From contig JARGGF010000088.1 in the NCBI GenBank assembly GCA_029210905.1, positions 1 to 10,000 on the forward strand: a stretch of DNA of 10,000 bases. The letters are read 5' to 3'. Of this stretch, positions 7,375 through 10,000 are shown one piece after another; the first letter of the stretch is position 1; every line of letters starts with the position of its first letter. Source of the stretch: Bacteroidales bacterium. Lineage in GTDB: Bacteria; Bacteroidota; Bacteroidia; Bacteroidales; NBLH01. The position numbers were made by a program, and so were the translations under genes. Below the pieces are notes generated by a model. The model saw only the letters and a list, made by a program, of their open reading frames with translations, did no database searches and was not told where the DNA came from.

Positions 7375-8361
7375 ATGAGGATAGAGGTTCATAAAACTCA
7401 TGAGATTGATCTAAATTACTGGCGCGAAATTGTTTTTGAGTTTAACAGGGCATTTAATGTTAATAAGGAGACCGGAGAATTAGTTGCTTTTTATAACTGC
7501 ACCCCTGTAGGGTATTCATACCATGCCCTGGTTTTTGAAGAAAGGACAAATAAAATTATCGGTTATAATGCGATATATCCCTATAAATATATTGACAGAC
7601 ATGAGGGGGAAATATTAGTAGGGGTGAGCGGTGGTACATATGTAATACCTGAATTCAGAAAGGAGATTTTCATTTTTGCTGATATGGCTACTGCATTATG
7701 GGATTTCATTTCAAGGGAAGGAATAATAGCCACGATTGGCGTCTCGAATGAAAATTCCTATCAGTATGCCAGGCAATTTCTTGATGCAAGATTGATCTCA
7801 TATTTGCCCTATTATGCATTACCTGTCCGTATTTTAAATGTTCTGAAATTGAGAAAGATTTCATTTCTGAATTTTATTTCTCTTACATTGGCTTATATAC
7901 ATTTATTGGCAAATCTGATATTATCATTTATTATAAATGATATAGAAAAACAATCAAGGTTTGAATTAAAATTGGATGAAGATTTTTATTTGAAACGTTT
8001 CGGAGGGGAAAACTATAAAGTAATCTGTTTAAAGAATATACGAGCTTATTATCGGACTGTATTAGAAAAAGGTGTCAGAACTATCTATTTATTTGATTTT
8101 AGGGAGAATAGGGAACGTTCTTATCGGGCAATTGTAAGATCTGTGTGGTACATTCTGATTCACGAAAAACCGGACATAATTATTTTCATTGGCAATTTAA
8201 GAATAAAACAATATCTATTAATTAGAGTACCATGGAGATTCGAGCCACAAAACCTGCCACTTACGTTTAATCTTACTTCTCCAAAATTCGATAAATATCT
8301 TGAGCCTATGTCTGACCCCAACAACTGGAATTTTGGCCTTATGAACTTTGATGTGAGATAA
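7375..8361 (+). CDS. GNAT-like N-acyltransferase, candidate acyl transfer enzyme
   Basis: Protein of 328 residues whose N-terminal half looks like a GNAT acyltransferase. NKIIGYNAIYP (59-69) reads as a core strand. GEILVGVSGGTYVIPEFRKE (78-97) looks like strand beta4 and the cofactor-binding loop. IGVSNENSYQYARQFL (121-136) matches the Asn/Tyr helix near the active site. The C-terminus (NNWNFGLMNFDV, 316-327) resembles the ending of GNAT/FemAB-like proteins of polysaccharide loci. A hydrophobic, Leu/Ile-rich segment (about 163-188) could be a membrane-associating helix. GNAT enzymes use acyl-CoA, and some relatives use acyl-ACP, to acylate amines. Its place directly after the ACP, ketosynthase and reductase genes suggests that it moves the finished acyl group to an amino sugar; this is inference. 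The ATG at 7375 lies seven bases after the preceding stop. The family call is moderate and the substrate is unknown. Confidence 0.68.
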   Translation: MRIEVHKTHEIDLNYWREIVFEFNRAFNVNKETGELVAFYNCTPVGYSYHALVFEERTNKIIGYNAIYPYKYIDRHEGEILVGVSGGTYVIPEFRKEIFIFADMATALWDFISREGIIATIGVSNENSYQYARQFLDARLISYLPYYALPVRILNVLKLRKISFLNFISLTLAYIHLLANLILSFIINDIEKQSRFELKLDEDFYLKRFGGENYKVICLKNIRAYYRTVLEKGVRTIYLFDFRENRERSYRAIVRSVWYILIHEKPDIIIFIGNLRIKQYLLIRVPWRFEPQNLPLTFNLTSPKFDKYLEPMSDPNNWNFGLMNFDVR

Positions 8362-8391
8362 ACTTATTAAATTCATATTTATCTCAAGATT

Positions 8392-9318
8392 ATGCAATCA
8401 GAAAATTCAGTCCCGGACATTAAATCATCAATTACAGTAGACTTGGAGGATGGTATAAATATTTTAATGAAAGATCAATTTAATATTTTAATGCCTCCGA
8501 CAGAACGTGCAGTTATAAATACTGACATTTTACTTGATCTTTTTGAGAAGCATGAAACTAAAGTTACATTTTTTATTTTGGGAGAAATTGCTCATGCATT
8601 TCCGGAATTAATAAAAAAGATAGATTCTTTCGGTCATGAGATTGGTGCCCATGGATACCGACATGATCAGCTGTTTAAATTGACACCTGAGGAAGTAGCC
8701 ACTGATATTTCGAAATCAAAAAGAGTCCTTGAGAATATTATTGGGAAACCTGTTCTGGGTTATCGTGCGCCAGCCTTTTCTATTATCCCTGAGAATGCAT
8801 GGGCATTAGAAATAATTGCCGAAGCAGGCTTTAAATATGATAGCAGCATCGTACCAATCAAAATGAAGAGATATGGCTGGAAAGAGTTTGAAAAACAAAT
8901 AATCAGGTTACAGCTACCCAATAATTTTACTCTTATTGAAGTGCCTATTCCCGTGGTAAGTATTATGGGTCATTCTTTCCCGGTCTGCGGAGGAGGTTAC
9001 TTAAGATATTTCCCATTAAATTTTACAAATTGGGCGTTTTCTTCGATTGTTAAGGATCGGTCTGTCATAGTCTACTTGCACCCTTATGAGCTAGATACGA
9101 TCAGGTATCCGGACTTCTTCTATTCAGCCAGAAAAACTTTAAACATTGGAAAATCATTGCCTTTAATGATTTATCGTTTTAAGAAAGGTACCGTTAAAGA
9201 AAAGCTCAATTCGATGTTACTTAAATACAAGTTCATTCCATTAATTGATATTATTAGGACCTTGGAGACTGAGAATGCAATAGGGTCAATCAGGTTAGGC
9301 AATTCCAAAACCGCTTAA
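8392..9318 (+). CDS. Polysaccharide deacetylase (NodB/CE4-type, XrtA-locus-like)
   Basis: Carbohydrate deacetylase of 308 residues with the NodB homology fold. The group removes N-acetyl (or formyl) groups from glycans or lipid-linked sugars using a divalent metal. Motif 1 is TVDLED (15-20), with D17 the expected catalytic base. Motif 2 is GAHGYRH (85-91), with H87 and H91 as metal ligands. Motif 3 is GYRAPAFS (123-130). YDSSIVPI (149-156), GGGYLRYFP (200-208) and VYLHPYELD (227-235) complete a pattern close to the deacetylases of XrtA/PEP-CTERM exopolysaccharide loci, which carry a C-terminal DUF3473-like part. I see no signal peptide or transmembrane segment, so a cytoplasmic substrate such as an undecaprenyl-linked intermediate is likely. 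The 30-base gap before it is the largest in the operon but shows no convincing promoter or terminator. The last residues (after about 290) abut an IS remnant and may be altered. Confidence 0.88.
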   Translation: MQSENSVPDIKSSITVDLEDGINILMKDQFNILMPPTERAVINTDILLDLFEKHETKVTFFILGEIAHAFPELIKKIDSFGHEIGAHGYRHDQLFKLTPEEVATDISKSKRVLENIIGKPVLGYRAPAFSIIPENAWALEIIAEAGFKYDSSIVPIKMKRYGWKEFEKQIIRLQLPNNFTLIEVPIPVVSIMGHSFPVCGGGYLRYFPLNFTNWAFSSIVKDRSVIVYLHPYELDTIRYPDFFYSARKTLNIGKSLPLMIYRFKKGTVKEKLNSMLLKYKFIPLIDIIRTLETENAIGSIRLGNSKTA

Positions 9319-9320
9319 TC

Positions 9321-10000
9321 AGAGGGGCTGTCTATATCTTTCAATACAAATATCCGTTTGATCCCACCGACTTTGTCCACTTTCTTAAGCGTATCGATGA
9401 GGATGGCAAGAAGAAGATCTTTAAACAGAGCATTAATTTGTTCAGAAAGGAGAAGGTGCGCAAAGAGGTAAAAGAGGTAAGAGTAGATACGACAGGGCAG
9501 GAGAAAAACATCACCTTCCCCACTGACCGGAAGCTTACCGAGAAGGTGATAGAGCATTGCAAGCGGATAGCAAAGAAAGGAAGTATTACCCTTAAACGGA
9601 GCTATATCTATGAGATCCGGAAATTGAAACGGCAACTTCGTTTTGCAAGGAAGCCGAAGAACCTTAGAAAGCATATAAAAGCCTAACGTAAGCTTCATGG
9701 GACTGCCTTCAAGCTATACCGTGATCTGGTTAATCAACTTAATCCGATACCTAAGACATACGAGGAAGAATTGTATGTTTTATACCGGGTACTGACCTGG
9801 CAGAGAGATGACAAGAACAAGCCTACAGCATCCATGAGCCTGAAGTACTTTGCATATCGAAAGGGAAAGAGCATAAGCAGTATGAGTTTGGGAACAAGAG
9901 TTCATTTGCGTATACCTGCGGCTCAGGGATAATAGTTGGGGTAATGGCAATAGAAGGGAATGCGTACGCTGGGCATGCGTTAAAACCGCAACTGGAGCAG
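9321..10000 (+). pseudogene. IS5/IS1182-type transposase remnant, three lesions
   Basis: Decayed DDE transposase that runs off the window. Reading from just after the deacetylase stop, the frame gives YKYPFDPTDFVHFLKRIDED, then VDTTGQEKNITFPTDRKL at about 9486-9539. The latter is the conserved DTT-QE-N-T-PTD block holding the first catalytic Asp of this transposase type. The frame stops at TAA 9684-9686, but homology resumes directly in the same frame (RKLHGTAFKLYRDL, then EEELYVLYRVLTWQRDDKNK up to about 9821). From 9824 it continues in another frame: YSIHEPEVLCISKGKEHKQY, then EFGNKSS, open to base 10000. A single-base deletion near 9822 explains this. About 90 N-terminal residues and the left inverted repeat are missing. 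The Asp usual in the Y-D-G-H motif is Ala (YAGH). Base composition is richer in G+C than the operon. The element is non-functional; its right end lies beyond the window. Confidence 0.85.

Larger units (their letters stand above)
1..9318 (+). other. Probable single transcription unit: glycosyltransferases plus acyl module
   Basis: All ten genes share the + strand. Gaps with the chosen starts are 24, 11, 11, 12, 2, 2, 11, 7 and 30 bases. None contains a hairpin followed by a T run, and I see no convincing promoter of the Bacteroidota type in the longest gaps (1043-1066 and 8362-8391). The ACP, first ketosynthase and reductase are separated by only two bases each, so their translation is probably coupled. 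Starts lack a purine-rich Shine-Dalgarno sequence and are preceded by A/T-rich sequence. The upstream promoter is outside the window. Confidence 0.7.

Noticed and set aside
9438..9686. Short + strand frame as an independent 82-residue basic protein
   Set aside because: It is an internal piece of the decayed transposase: the frame is open upstream of 9438 and homology continues after the stop.
9315..9698. Long open frame on the - strand at the 3' end, 127 codons
   Set aside because: It is antisense to the transposase remnant, whose + strand frame matches a known family block (DTT-QE-N-T-PTD). The - strand product shows no recognisable domain.
1..10000. CRISPR array, tRNA/rRNA genes, riboswitch or attachment site
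   Set aside because: I see no spaced direct repeats, no cloverleaf-like sequence and no long non-coding stretch. Apart from the IS remnant, every gap is 30 bases or less.

Overview
The window is a stretch of a surface-polysaccharide (capsule, exopolysaccharide or O-antigen type) biosynthesis locus that ends in a decayed insertion sequence. The DNA is A+T rich and the starts have no clear Shine-Dalgarno sequences. The acyl-carrier-protein module and the transposase remnant both resemble types common in Bacteroidota. A member of that phylum is therefore the most likely source, but the window holds no taxonomic marker gene. 

Layout: ten genes lie on the + strand from 2 to 9318, separated by 2 to about 30 bases. 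No terminator-like hairpin or clear promoter is visible between them, so they read as one operon. Three GT4-type (GT-B fold) glycosyltransferases (2-1042, cut by the window edge; 1999-3141; 3153-4307) flank an NAD-dependent sugar epimerase/dehydratase (1067-1987). Next comes a compact acyl-building module: an acyl carrier protein (4320-4547), a first KAS III-like ketosynthase (4550-5605), a FabG-like ketoreductase (5608-6354), a second KAS III-like ketosynthase (6366-7367) and a GNAT-like acyltransferase (7375-8361). The last gene is a NodB-type polysaccharide deacetylase (8392-9318). From about 9321 to the window end lies an IS5/IS1182-type transposase pseudogene. It lacks its N-terminus and carries an in-frame stop and a frameshift. 

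How the genes may work together (inference): the glycosyltransferases assemble a repeat unit, and the epimerase supplies one of its nucleotide sugars. The ACP, two ketosynthases and one reductase, with no dehydratase or enoyl reductase, would make a short 3-hydroxy or 3,5-dihydroxy acyl chain. The GNAT-like enzyme could place that chain on an amino sugar, and the deacetylase may expose the amine. The sugar-1-phosphate transferase, flippase, polymerase and amino-sugar genes needed for a complete locus are not in the window and would have to lie upstream or elsewhere. The acyl module is the part most worth following up.
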